Shown piece by piece: positions 1 through 10,867 of a stretch of DNA of 64,000 nucleotides (position 1 is the first letter of the stretch; the number at the start of each line of letters is the position of its first letter). A model generated the notes under the pieces. The model worked only from the letters and a program-made list of their open reading frames with translations. It searched no databases and was not told where the DNA came from. The stretch is from Calcarisporiella thermophila CBS 279.70 (lineage: Eukaryota; Calcarisporiellomycota). Position numbers and translations under genes: made by a program. The DNA lies in the NCBI RefSeq assembly GCF_041956535.1, contig NW_027192217.1, positions 116,196 to 180,195 of the forward strand, in the 5' to 3' direction.

Positions 1-2260
1 CCTGCCAAGGATCTTCTCCGGCAGCATCCAGGATCCAGTACGCCGCGCCAAGCAACAAGCCTCCGCGCAGGCCCCAACCAATCCAGAGCGGAGCAAAACC
101 GTAATAATTTCGCGTGGCATTCTCCGCCATCCGCAGTGCAAATGGGAGGAGGAAAGCGGAGGCGGTGAGGACGATCAGCGTCAGCTCGGAGCTAATGGAA
201 GAGGTTGAGGAAGCGTAGAAGGTTTGTTCGCAGTAGGGGAGCTGCTCCTCTCGGCACACGGTGGAGGTGGAACTGATTCTCACCAGGACCATCCATAGCA
301 AAGCAAAACCAACCATTCTCCATCGCGCCGAGGGATTTTTCGCACCTAGACCACGGAAAATCGTGACTAGTCCCAGTGTCTGCAACATTCCAACTACTAA
401 GCGGTCTTCGAACACAGTGAAGGAGTTGGACGTGAAAAAAAGAGCGTGAGCCACTATGAAGATGAGAGAGAGCGCAGTGTCGAAAGACGGGATCCTCCAC
501 TGCCAATTCATTTTGCCAGCGGAGGCCTGGGCATGCAAGAAAGCAATGATGCTTCCGTATGATCCCCCAAAAACAATCCCATCCAACCAAGAAAACTCCA
601 TGCCAGAGAGTTTGATCAAACAAGCTACGCCTCCAATGGCTGCCCCCACGGCTGCCCCAACGCCTAAGCGTCTGGTCGTTCTTTCATTCGCATCGCTCAA
701 TTTGCCCCACCGGAGCAGGTATGTCCCAATACACGCACAGCTCAAAACCAAGATACTTGCTCCGGCTAACATATATGGAATATCAAACTGAGCCCAGATC
801 TTCCGGCATTCTAATAGCACCACTCGCAAAAACTTCATATAGAGGGCGAATACCCGCAGCAGCTCGTCCTGCACCTCATCCTTGCCTTTTGAGGCAATAT
901 TCATATATTGCGTCTCGGCATCCTTATACAGATCCTCAAATCTTTTCCCCAATCTGACAGCCAGTTCAGCATTCGGCTGCTGTTTCGCATAAGCTCGGGC
1001 ATATTCGTATACTTGATGACTGTTGAGGCGCACCGATTCAATCAGCCCGCGTAATTTTTCGACGGGATTTCCAGCCATGTTACGGTAAATGACTTCGGGA
1101 ATAACCGCCCCCAGACTATTAAATGGGATGGGAACGCCCATTAGAAGAGAAAGCGTGGGGACCAGATCGATCTGCGGAATAGAGCGGAAATCCTTAAACC
1201 ATCCGCTATACGAGCTCCAGGACTCGCCCATCTCGAGGTCCACCACTGCCTCTGCAGCACGGAGTATCTCTGCTTCTTGCCGGCTGTAATCCTCGCCCGA
1301 TCCTTTCTTGCTATACATGAAAAGAGCCGAGCGTACCTCAAGATCGCTATCGCCACCGTGATCTCCCTTGGGGTCCATCCCGTGGTCGCCCATGACCACC
1401 AACAATGTGTCCTCGTCCATCCGCTGCACAACCTTCTCAATCAATACGTTCATTTGAGTCAATTTTTGGGCCATTTCGGGATGATTTGGCCCGTACCGAT
1501 GCCCACAGTGATCCACCCCCAAGAAGTGCCCAATGAGCACATCCCATTCCCCATTTTCTTCCATGGTAGGCCATAGATGTTTGTCGACGCCATTGTCGAC
1601 AGTGTGCAGATCGTTCACATTGAAAGAATCGAAGGGAAAGGTGAAATTCTCAGCAAAACTGTGCGGAAATAGCTTCACCCAAGTGTCATCGCCCATAAAT
1701 GCAACTCTCTTTCCCTGTGCACGAAGCTGGTGGATCAGATTGTCCTCGGCTATCTGCGTGCCCGCAAAATTGGAGCCAGCGTCAATAAAAGTCGGCAGAG
1801 TTCCCGTAGTCAGCGCTTTGAGACGCTGGAGAGTGGTGGTAGGTGGATCGGCCACAAATTCGTAGAGGAATGCCCCGTTAGGATTCTCTTGCCTCAGACT
1901 CTCGAATATTGGCAGTTTACCGAGGTAATGTGCCTCTCCTTCCGCCTTGTTGTGTACAAAATCGAATCGCAGTGCATCTATCAGCAGGATGACCATTTTC
2001 TTGTATGCAGGAGCCGACCAGCAGGCCTCTTCGCCCAACAAGCCGTGGGGAGAAGGCTGTCCGGTGGGAAGATGGTGGCATGTGCTATTGTTGGACAACT
2101 CTAGACGAGTGAGGAGAAACCCGCGCGTAAAAAGAAATAGCCCCCCAATGTGAAGTGAAGTGAGCCAAAGTAGTAGCGCGGCGAGAGAGAAAATTTTGGA
2201 TTTCACTGTCGTGGATGGGGGCTTTTGATCCCTGTACATTGGATCACGGGTATTCTCCAT
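1..2260 (-). CDS. GPI13: GPI ethanolamine phosphate transferase 3 (PIG-O/Gpi13), 3' part cut by window edge
   Basis: The enzyme adds the phosphoethanolamine that links proteins to the third mannose of the GPI anchor, in the ER membrane. One uninterrupted frame of 753 codons runs from the ATG at 2260 to the window edge, with no stop. An N-terminal signal anchor lies around residues 18-45. It is followed by an alkaline-phosphatase-superfamily luminal domain: metal-site motif VILLIDALRFDF, a Thr-rich nucleophile segment (PPTTTLQRLKALTTG), GVDHCGHRYGP, and GDHGMDPKGDHGGDS, which is typical of Gpi13/PIG-O. Hydrophobic segments after about residue 450 are the start of the multi-pass C-terminal membrane region. 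It is divergent from the DUF4112 gene, with about 210 bp between the two starts. No intron is needed in the part seen. Family assignment is firm; the Gpi13 rather than Gpi7/Mcd4 call rests on these motifs. Confidence 0.93.
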   Translation of the reverse strand, partial: MENTRDPMYRDQKPPSTTVKSKIFSLAALLLWLTSLHIGGLFLFTRGFLLTRLELSNNSTCHHLPTGQPSPHGLLGEEACWSAPAYKKMVILLIDALRFDFVHNKAEGEAHYLGKLPIFESLRQENPNGAFLYEFVADPPTTTLQRLKALTTGTLPTFIDAGSNFAGTQIAEDNLIHQLRAQGKRVAFMGDDTWVKLFPHSFAENFTFPFDSFNVNDLHTVDNGVDKHLWPTMEENGEWDVLIGHFLGVDHCGHRYGPNHPEMAQKLTQMNVLIEKVVQRMDEDTLLVVMGDHGMDPKGDHGGDSDLEVRSALFMYSKKGSGEDYSRQEAEILRAAEAVVDLEMGESWSSYSGWFKDFRSIPQIDLVPTLSLLMGVPIPFNSLGAVIPEVIYRNMAGNPVEKLRGLIESVRLNSHQVYEYARAYAKQQPNAELAVRLGKRFEDLYKDAETQYMNIASKGKDEVQDELLRVFALYMKFLRVVLLECRKIWAQFDIPYMLAGASILVLSCACIGTYLLRWGKLSDANERTTRRLGVGAAVGAAIGGVACLIKLSGMEFSWLDGIVFGGSYGSIIAFLHAQASAGKMNWQWRIPSFDTALSLIFIVAHALFFTSNSFTVFEDRLVVGMLQTLGLVTIFRGLGAKNPSARWRMVGFALLWMVLVRISSTSTVCREEQLPYCEQTFYASSTSSISSELTLIVLTASAFLLPFALRMAENATRNYYGFAPLWIGWGLRGGLLLGAAYWILDAAGEDPWQ

Positions 2261-2474
2261 AGGATAATTGAAGCCGGATGCTTGCGTCGAGTTGAACGCG
2301 CCCTTGCGATTCCAAAGTAGCTATTATTTTTCGGCCATCTCTCGGATTTCCCAAACATATCCCACAAGGTTCCACCGAGGTTTCTAGATGAATTCCTACC
2401 TTGGCAACGCCATAAAAAATGGCACCTTCTCGCCCCTTTCCCACTTTTTCATACCATTTTACATCTAAAACACA

Positions 2475-3280
2475 ATGACAAGCTTCCTCGCCAAAAAGGT
2501 GATTACCCATGTCCTGGGTGAATCTGCGGGAAAAATGGGCTGGGCCGACATGCCTGAGCCAAAGGTGTACATTCCTCCTGAAGAGCCTCGGTTCTTCAGA
2601 AAATGGTTCCGCAAGAAGAATAATGGAAAAGAATACGTGGGTCCAAAGCTCTCGGCTAAGGACCAAGCGGTGTTGAAGAAGTAAGATTCAATGGCTTTTT
2701 ATTCGAAGAATTGGCTAGATGGTGCTCGGAAAACTGACTGTTCACTTATATATCCACTGTTCAGGGTAAAGAAGCGAGCTAATATGCTCGATGAGGGTTT
2801 CAATTGCTGCTGCTGCAGGGTTGGACTCGACTTTTTCATCGGTACGTCTACCCTCATGCTCCCTTTGTCTGTATTTATCTGGCTCATTCTTTGTGCTTGT
2901 TAGGTCTCATTCCTTTTGTGGGCGACTGCATTACTCTCTATCTCTCTGTCGGCACCATTCGGATGGCCAAGGAGTGCGAGACACCGCTTCCCGGAAGCCT
3001 GATACGACAGATGTACACAAACTCGCTTATTGATTTCGTTTTTGGGCTGATACCTTTCGTGGGGGATATCATTGACGCCATATACAAGGCGAACATCAGA
3101 AACTCGAAGTTGCTAGAAAATTACTTGGTAACTCTTCTCTCTGCCCTCTCTTCCTCATTTTTCTTGTTTGCTAAGCTGTCTCTCTGTGCCTAGTGGGAGC
3201 ACCTCTACGAAACGCATCAGGGGAACGGAGGAGCATCTAGCACCCCCGCTCGAGCTGACACACCTGGCCAAGCGACGTGA
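2475..3280 (+). CDS. DUF4112 family membrane protein
   Basis: Four exons: 2475-2680, 2765-2841, 2904-3127, 3194-3280 (197 aa; all introns GT-AG, total length divisible by three). The N-terminal 70 residues are basic and probably cytosolic. The core has two copies of the LIPFVGD-type motif (GLIPFVGDCI and GLIPFVGDII), the hallmark of DUF4112. The motif KANIRNSKLLENYL follows the second copy. The repeated Gly-Pro-Val-Gly-Asp segments probably form paired membrane hairpins. A CTG/TGC run encodes four consecutive cysteines just before the first hairpin. The family is widespread in fungi and bacteria, but no biochemical role is established, so no function is claimed. It probably shares a short bidirectional promoter with GPI13. 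Confidence 0.85.
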
Positions 3281-3542
3281 CCCCTTTCATTTTATGGATA
3301 CTTATTAGCTTATGCATGCCTTTTGATATTATTCCTCTGCATCTTATAATTTAATACGCAGCCCAATTCTATGTGAGAGTTTATTGCACGCGTGCTTATC
3401 TTTTTATTGTTTCTATACTTAATAAATGCCTCCTATCTAAAAATGTAATTATTCTTCGTGACGATTTTTGGTTACCGAAGTGGGATAGACGATTTCTGAA
3501 ATTTTTTTTTCTCCTTCATACTCTATTCACCATCATCTCCGC

Positions 3543-4603
3543 ATGTCCCTGCCTACATTTTTCGGTTGTCTTTTGACGGCCTATGGCCCTTCTCTTGTTT
3601 TATTTTTCGCGTATCTTGCTCGCAATGCACAGCTTGTGCTCTTGGTTGTTTCTAGGTAATCCCTATTGATCTAGTTTATCCTTTAGCATTAAAAATTCTA
3701 ACTTTTTTGCCTTCATAGTGCATTCTTCTGGCTAATTTCAATCCTTTTATCGTCGGTACTTTGGTTTGCCATTGTTCCAGCCAGACAGCTGCATCCTCTC
3801 ACGATAGCATATAGTGTCCTGCTTCAAGAATTGTTCCGATGGCTGCTCTTTGTTTTGATCAAGTATAGTATATTTATGCGCATGCATTTTCCATTCATAA
3901 TTCTAAACATTACGATTTGATTAGCCGTGCCGAAGCGTGGTTGAATCTAGTGGCTAAGAATCCGAAATCCCTTTACAACCGAGCAGAGTTTTCATTCGGT
4001 AATTCATTACATCTAGTTCCAAGAGCTGCATTTATTAATATCCAGTTGACCCTTTAGCATGTGGATACGGGTTTGGCCTGATGAATGCATTGGTGAACTA
4101 TAGTAGTCTCCTGGCGGTTTCGATCGGCCCTGGCACTGTGATGTGCCGATCCTGCTCATTTGCATCATTATTTATTATATCGGGTAAGCGCCAGTAGCTT
4201 TTTTTGTTAAAGTGGCATGTTTGCTAACAAGGTATTGTTGAATGGTTTCCAGCGATCAATGTATCCTTTTTCGTTCTACTTCACATCGTGTGGATGATGC
4301 TGGCCTTTGAGGGCTTCTCAGGACCACGGCGTTCATACGTGCGCATTGGCTGGGTAATACTGAGTCACTTCGTGGCGTCATATGTGGTAAGTTGGCTCCC
4401 CTCTATCCCGAAGTATCTCCCCCCACGCAAGTGAGATTAACACACCTCCGCCCATCATGTAGACGCTCTTGAATTCGTCCGAAGTCAACCTCGGATGTAT
4501 ATATGTAATATTAGTGCATGTTGTATTATTCGCAGTCTCCTGTGGAATGGTAGGACGCTCACTAAATCTACTTCACAAGAAGACGCTTGCAGTTGGTTCA
4601 TAA
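3543..4603 (+). CDS. APH1: Gamma-secretase subunit Aph-1
   Basis: Aph-1 is the seven-span scaffold of gamma-secretase, the intramembrane aspartyl protease that also contains presenilin, nicastrin and Pen-2. Six exons join in frame: 3543-3655, 3719-3862, 3925-3998, 4058-4183, 4253-4386, 4463-4603 (243 aa, close to the roughly 250 aa of animal Aph-1). Family blocks visible are FFGCLLTAYGPSLVLFF at the N terminus, AFFWLISILLSSVLWFAIVP (TM2), YSVLLQELFRWLL (TM3), a Gly-rich TM4 (GYGFGLMNALVN) and the SIGPGTV loop. Two conserved membrane histidines occur at about residues 163 (TM5, LLHIVW) and 191 (TM6, WVILSHFVASY). The start was chosen because the upstream frame supplies TM1; the ATG at 3583 lies in another frame and would destroy it. 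The exons are too short to show up as one long reading frame. The assignment is strong; whether the rest of the complex exists here cannot be seen. Confidence 0.9.
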
Positions 4604-5415
4604 AGGGGAATTGCCTCCCTTGTCCCTCTCCCTCCCCATTTCTATGTACATTATTGTGTTTTCGCTCCATCTATTCCCCCTGTTTGCATTTGAACTCTTC
4701 AAGCTCCCCTTACTCTCCAAAACTTTTTGAAGTCGAAATATTTTTAACAGCGCGTATTCCCATTGTTGTTGGACCTCTGCTATGAGTCAGGCGCAATATA
4801 AACGGTGCATAAGGATTGCACCAAATCTTCCCCCCAGCTCCCTCCCTCCCTCCCTCCCGAAATGGAGGGTTGCATAATATTAGAGTGAGAGCAAGAACGT
4901 CATGCCGAATTCTCAACACAATTGATTGGTATCCGATTGATTATGGATTTCGCTCAAACAGCATAATAGTGTAGAAACAGACGCATAGCGTTTATTTTTC
5001 AATCTTGAGGAGAGCCGAATCCTATTGGCTAAGGAATCGTTTCCCGACCCTCTCAGAGAAATCGTAATCTTATTTTTCTTATCCGTTATGTCTCGCCATC
5101 AAGTTCTTTTACTTTCAATGGCCATCCTTGTTTAATTCCTATTTATTTGGTTATTCGACCCCTTGAACCCTCAATCTCATCTGTTCTTTCTGCTTGCTGC
5201 CGATTTATTTTCGTCTCTGGTTGATGCCACCCCTTTCATTTCTCTGATTCGCAAACTTTGGGCAATCATCATAGATTTTTATTTGCCAGAGCACATCGTC
5301 TTAATCTTCATTTCTTGCGGGCCTTTCCAGCTGGGTTTTAGGAAACGGCATTTCTCGACATCAATCAACGGGCCACTGAACCCATTCCCGAACATCGCTC
5401 ACTCCTGAAATTCCA
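4604..5415. other. Intergenic, 812 bp
   Basis: Lies between APH1 and the RasGEF gene, both on +. Pyrimidine-rich, with a CCCT tetranucleotide run near 4838-4858. An 81-codon frame at 5163-5408 starts with TTG and has no recognisable features, so no gene is called. The part nearest 5415 must carry the RasGEF promoter and leader. Confidence 0.6.
4838..4858. repeat. CCCT microsatellite
   Basis: About five tandem CCCT units in the APH1-RasGEF intergenic region; a simple repeat with no evident function. Confidence 0.8.
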
Positions 5416-8400
5416 ATGGCCGAACCCTCTGTTATCTGTCTAGTTCGGGCTCTCTACGACTATCGATCATCAGATCCGTCTGCCCTGAACTTCCGGAAAG
5501 GATCCATTATCGAGGTAATGCTTTGGATCCATGGATTCCGTTGGTTATGCCCCTCACTTGATTTAATCTTCCGCTCTTCAATAATCAATTGCGTAGGTTC
5601 TTGGACAATTGCAGTCTGGCTGGTGGGATGGTGTAGTCAATGGCGAGCGTGGCTGGTTTCCCTCGAATTACGTAGAGGTCATAGACGAAGCAGAGGATGA
5701 TCCCGAATATTCATACATACAACCCAACGATGTCCATTTGGCCGATGACAATGTAATTTCTTTGAACCCTTTCTTCCGTTGTTGCATGTTAAAGGCCTTG
5801 GGGCTCACTTGATGCTATTTTTTTTTTCCAAGATGGACGATGCTTGGGTAGCACAGACAACACCAGACGGAGTGGTTTTTTATTTCAATGCACGAACCGG
5901 TGAGTCGACATGGGAATTGCCCGTGGCAGCCGGGAACAGGAACTTCTCCAATGGACATTCTCAATCACAACGCATGCCCTCTCGAGGCAAATCTTCACCC
6001 TCATCTCCGCGCCCGACATCACACGACACCATCACTACCCATAATGATATTTCAAATTCACACGCATCATATCAGGCCAACCAGTGGGTTGCACGGCACA
6101 CCCCCGACGGGAATATCTGTTATTTTAATAAGTTGACTCAGGAGATACGATGGTCTCCTCCGGATGAGGAGATTGACATAGAGCGCTCTTCCTCCGCTCA
6201 GAAGCAACTGTACCACCAGCAGCAATACCAGTCGCAGCATAGCGAAGTGCTAGAGGACTCGCGGACGCTGGGCTTGCCCGAGGAGAGGCTTCCGCCCAAC
6301 TGGGAGCGGAAGCAAACCCCACAAGGGAAAACCTACTACTATAATACAATCACGGAGGAGACAACATGGAATCTTAGTAGCCTGGAGGAGGCGAAGCGGG
6401 CATCCAGCCGTTCCTCCCTTGCGGATGAGAACGGCACCCATCCTCTGGCGACGAGATCCCCGTCCGTCACCCATTTACAACAGCCCTCTCCCGTGCCCTC
6501 CGAGACTCGGAGACCCAAGCGTGCCCAGCTCACCAACGAGCCGGTGACATGGTCCAAGCTCGCGTCGAATATCGCGCTGGCCATCCACGCGTGCAGCCAG
6601 TCGGCGCGCAACCTCGACAAGCCCAACCTGATCCCGAGCTCGACGACCGTGGTGGAGTCGATCCGCCAAATGCTCGCGGCGGCCGGATGCCTCGACAAGG
6701 AGGCGGTGCTTCGCAGCGACCGCGAGCTCAGCGTAAAGCATCGGGCCATCATGGCCTCTCTGTCGAAGCTGGTGCTCTCGTCGAAGATGGCGTCGAGCAT
6801 GTGGCCGCCGCCCGATGCCGTGGTGAAGATGCAGAAGGACGCCAACGACGTGTTGGTGGCGGTGCGGAACTTTGTGGCCTACGCCCAGGAGATCGGGATT
6901 GAGGTGCAGAACACAGAGCCCCGGTTCCTGGAGCGAAGCGAGGGTGGGTCTGGCGCAGCGCCCTCCACCGACCTGGTCGGCCAACTGGAGCAGCACTCGA
7001 AGATGGTCAGCAAGGCGCACAGTCTCCTGGTGGGGCACGTCAACAAGATGCTGGAGCAGCTACTCCCGCCGCCGGCACCACAGCACCCGCTTTCAACCAC
7101 GCCGACGGTGTCCCCGCCCGCTCGCTCCACGCTGCAGCAGCGCACCCAAGGCCTGCTTGGCAAGACGCCCTCGCTGAGCATCCTCTCCACCATGCTCATT
7201 GCGCAAACTCGCCAGTGGATCACCCAGCTGGGGATGTTCGTGTCCACTGCGGAGGAGGTCGAGGCCACCCACCCCGAGTTTTTGCACGCAAAACAGGTCG
7301 TCTACAACGAGTCTGCTCTCGCGATCCTGGCTTCGCAAGCTGCCACCGACTCGGCCCAGGTGACGCCGGAGACGCTGCGGGAAATCATCGCCGCGGCCGA
7401 GCGGGTGGAGGTCAGCATCAGACAAGTCATCGAGGCCCTCAAGGCCGTCGCGGTGGAGAGTGGCCATCATTCCAAGAAGGAGAGGGATGGGCAGCGGGGG
7501 AGCAAGGGCTACTCCGCCACGGGGTTGAAGCGGATCTCCGAGTTGAAGAAGGAGAACGGCGTGCACAAGGGCCGGGAGCGGCGGGACGAATTCGACGCGG
7601 ACGAGCTGCAGTACATGGACATGTACGAGAGCACGGAGGGCGGGCGCATCTCCACCGACTCGGAGGTGTCAATGGGCGGCGGCGAGGGCGTTCCCACCTA
7701 TTTTGGCGACGAGAGCAGCAAGGGCGTAGGCGAGGGCGGCGGCGAGGAGCACGAGGACGACGCGTGGTCACTCGCGGGCAGCGACGACTCGTTCACGTTT
7801 GGGGCGGGCCAGCGCTCGCCGCGCGACAAGGTGATCAAGTTCTTTGGGGAGGACCCCGTGGGGGCGGTGAAGCGCGCGGCCAAGGAGGAGAGGAAGGAGG
7901 AGCGCCCGTGGTTCCTGGGCTACGACTACCAGGAGAACGAGATCGTGTTCAACTCGGACGGCGCGGTCAAGGGCGGCACACTCAAGGCCCTCGTGGAGCG
8001 GTTGACCATGCACGATCTGCACGACTCGAACTTCATCGCCACCTTCCTCCTCACCTACCGCTCCTTCACCTCGACCCAGGAGCTGTTCGACCTGCTGCAG
8101 CGGCGCTTCCTCATCGAGCCGCCCGCAAGCCTCACCGCCGAGGAGCTCGCCGTGTGGCGCGAGAAGAAGCAGACGCCGGTGCGCCTGCGCGTGTTCAACG
8201 TGATGAAGAACTGGCTCGAGAACTACTACCAGGACGACGAGGACGCCCGCTGCCTGCCCGCCATGCGCGAGTTTGTCGCCACCACCATGCAGGAGTACTC
8301 GCTGCCTTCCGCGCAGCTCATCAAGCTCATCGACAAGCGCATGCAGTCGCCCGACGCCGGCTTCCGCAAAATGGTGCTCAACGTGAACAACATGCAGGCG

Positions 8401-9457
8401 CCGCCGTCCATCGTACCCAAAAACCTGCGCAAGTTCAAGCTGCTGGAGCTGGATCCGCTCGAGCTCGCCCGGCAGCTGACGCTGATGGACGCGAAGCTCT
8501 ACAACAAGATCCGGCCTGTCGAGTGCCTGAACAAGGCGTGGAGCAACCTGGACAGCGCGGACGTCGCCAAGAACGTGAAAGCCATGATCGAGCAGAGCAA
8601 CCAGGTAATGTGGGCTCTCCGAGGGTTACTCGCCCCTTCTAACCGATGCAATCTCCCTTTTTCCCTCTCCAGACGACCGGTTGGGTTGCGGAAACCATCT
8701 TGACCCAAACCGAGGTCAAACGAAGAACAGGGCTCATTAAGCACTTTGTCGCCATTGCAGAGGTAAGGCTGACCCTCCCCTTCTCCGTCGTCTGCCCCTT
8801 GATGCTAACCAACCCTCTTTGTGTTGCCGCCAGAAATGCCAACAACTTAACAACTTCAACACGTGCGTGGCCATCGTCGCGGCCCTGGACTCGTCAGCCG
8901 TCTTCCGGTTACGGCGGACATGGGAGCTGGTCAATCAGCGCACCCAGCAGACACTGCAGATGCTCAAGAGGCGCATGAACTCGGCCAAGAACTTTGCCGA
9001 GTACCGCGAGTTGCTGCGCGTCTCGGAGCCACCCTGCGTGCCATTCCTCGGCGTATACCTCACCGACCTGACCTTTATCTCGGACGGAAATCCCGACATG
9101 CTTGCCCGCTCCTCGGACATGATCAACTTTGCCAAGCGAAGCAAGACCGCCGAGGTGATCCGGGAGATTCAGCGGTACCAGACGGTGCCCTACGTGCTGA
9201 ACGCGGTGCCCGAGATCCAGAGCTTCTTGAAGAGTTGCCTGCACTCGAGCCGACCCGTAGAGGAGCTCTACCCCCTGAGTCTGAGCCTGGAGCCAAGGTA
9301 AGCCCCCCCCCCCCTCTTTTCCTTCCCCTTTTAGCACGCTTCTATCCCGGAGATGCTCACCGGCTTGTGTGTTTTTTTTTTTTTACCTCACCCCTCGAAC
9401 AGAGAAAGAGACGACGAGAAGCTGGCGAGGCTGCTTCACGAGTCAGGCTTCAACTAG
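5416..9457 (+). CDS. CDC25: Cdc25-type Ras guanine-nucleotide exchange factor with SH3 and three WW domains
   Basis: The protein activates Ras by GDP release at the plasma membrane, upstream of adenylate cyclase/PKA or MAPK. Six exons: 5416-5514, 5597-5752, 5833-8604, 8673-8762, 8834-9297, 9403-9457 (1211 aa, in frame throughout). Order of parts: SH3 at about 7-75 (ALYDY start, GWFPSNYV end); WW1 at about 88-114, WW2 at about 166-193, WW3 at about 238-270; an alpha-helical middle; an acidic linker; RasGEF_N at about 785-900; catalytic RasGEF at about 955-1195 with DPLELARQLT, VECL and KHFVAIAEKCQQLNNF. The protein ends in the short HESGFN tail. The long third exon is strongly GC-rich (mostly G/C third positions) while exons 1-2 are not. 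SH3 plus RasGEF is normal for fungal Cdc25; three WW copies are more than usual. Confidence 0.95.
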
Positions 9458-9940
9458 AGAATGATTTCTTTTATTTTCCTGGATTCCAACTCTTATTATT
9501 TATTGAAATTGTGTGCTTGTGATAAAATTGATACTTATTTATTGAAAAAGGTTTCCCCCTCCCCTTCCCCCCCTTCTAGTGTGTTCTTGTATAAGATTTT
9601 TTTTTATTCTCTCTCCTCTTTTCCTTTATTTATTACTACCACTCCTATTACTACTGTTGTTACTATTACTATAGTTTGTTCTATTCCTTTTCTCTTCTTT
9701 ATTCAACTCTTTCCTCGCTCTCGATATCTTTTTCACGCTGTGATAGCTCGTCTGGTGGTTCGCCATGCATAAGACGGAGAAAAAGATGCCTTTTCCGCCC
9801 TCCTTTCTCTTCTTTCCTTCTCTTCTAGTTAATAAGTGTGTTTTTTTTTAACCTTCTTTCCGTTGTTTTATTTGGTCTTTTTTTTCTTCTTCTTCTTTTT
9901 ATCTATTAGAAAATACACAAAAAAGATAAATCCATATCCA
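9458..9940. other. Convergent 3' intergenic, T-rich
   Basis: Lies between the RasGEF stop and the stop of the AlkB-like gene. Dominated by T/C tracts; probably the two overlapping 3' UTR and polyadenylation regions. No gene seen. Confidence 0.6.
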
Positions 9941-10867
9941 CTACTCCCTTTTGCCCATGATCACTTTCTGTTCGGGGCATGCCTCGCCGCCATCGAGCAG
10001 TTTCCTCAGCGTGACGCTGATCCGATAGTCGCGCCGAATCCGCTCGTCTCCCCACACGTCCAGCTCCCTCTCCTCGATCCCATGCTTCCAGGCATAGCGC
10101 GCTTCTCCCTCCAACGCCAGCACGGATCCCGGCCGCAGCAGGACTGGGACGAGAGCTGCGGCGGCCGAGGAGACGGGCGTCAGCACCATGAAACAGGAGG
10201 AGAGCAGGGAGATGATCACTATGCCATCATCGAAGCGAGGGAGATCAACATGGGGCACGATGCCTTCACCTAGACGGCAGCAGTGGAGTTTAGATAGAGA
10301 TTAGGGTAGAATGGGGAGGGTGGAATTGAGAAAGAATTAGAGAGGCGGTAGGGATCAAGATGAGTGGAGGGGGGGGAGGGGCCATACGTGGCCGCATGCC
10401 TCAGCAAACAGAAACAGGGGGAGGGGGAAGGAGAGAGGACTAAGTGGGAGAGCCAAATTGAGGGACAAACCGTGGATGAAGAGCTAGGCATGCCTACCAG
10501 GATTGTAGAAATTAATAATGGCCTGATCGAAAAGGGTGGGACGCGCTCGCACTTCCGGACTGAAGATCCCCTGGTCACGCACCCAGTCTTCGATCCACTT
10601 GAGCCAGTGGGGAAGGCCGAAGAGCATGGCCTGGTTGTTGTGGGGGGGATGCAGCACTTGCGCGCCGACAAGGGAGGAGAGGAGCGCCTCGGCAAGCTCG
10701 GCCGGGAGCTCGGAGAGGGTCAATCCGGGAATGGCGCGCGTTGGTGGCAGGGAGAGAGAGGCGGCGGGGGGACAGCGTGGGGAAGGGGGGAAGGCGGCGG
10801 GATCGTCATCCGGGCAGCCGGCATAATCGCTGTCGTCCGAGCCAAACAGATCTTGCTCGTCTGGCAT
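9941..10867 (-). CDS. AlkB-like 2-oxoglutarate/Fe(II) dioxygenase
   Basis: Two exons on the minus strand, 10867-10498 and 10269-9941 (232 aa), separated by a 228-nt intron. The N terminus is acidic and Ser/Pro-rich (DEQDLFGSDDSD). The fold motifs are complete. IINFYNPGEGIVPHVD gives the HxD iron ligands and the NxYxPG segment. SVLALEGEARYAWKHGI supplies the distal His, and RISVTLR is the RxxxxxR 2-oxoglutarate/AlkB signature. The family oxidatively demethylates nucleic acids or proteins. The short jelly roll and the EARY-W-HGI motif recall the ALKBH6/7/8 group, and the exact subfamily is not resolved. An in-frame ATG at 10942 would add 25 residues rich in Ser, Pro and Lys; the start at 10867 was preferred because the acidic block follows it directly. 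Confidence 0.82.

Noticed and set aside
3583-3655. Alternative ATG for APH1 at 3583
   Set aside because: Its frame loses TM1 and the FFGC motif; the ATG at 3543 in the other frame gives the conserved N terminus and the right phase for exon 2.
5163-5408. 81-codon frame upstream of the RasGEF gene
   Set aside because: TTG start, lies in the T/C-rich leader, hydrophobic only because of T-rich codons.
7215-8642. 475-codon plus-strand frame overlapping the RasGEF gene
   Set aside because: It is the shifted frame of GC-rich RasGEF exon 3; composition is Arg/Gly/Ala-rich with no domain, whereas the RasGEF frame has clear motifs.
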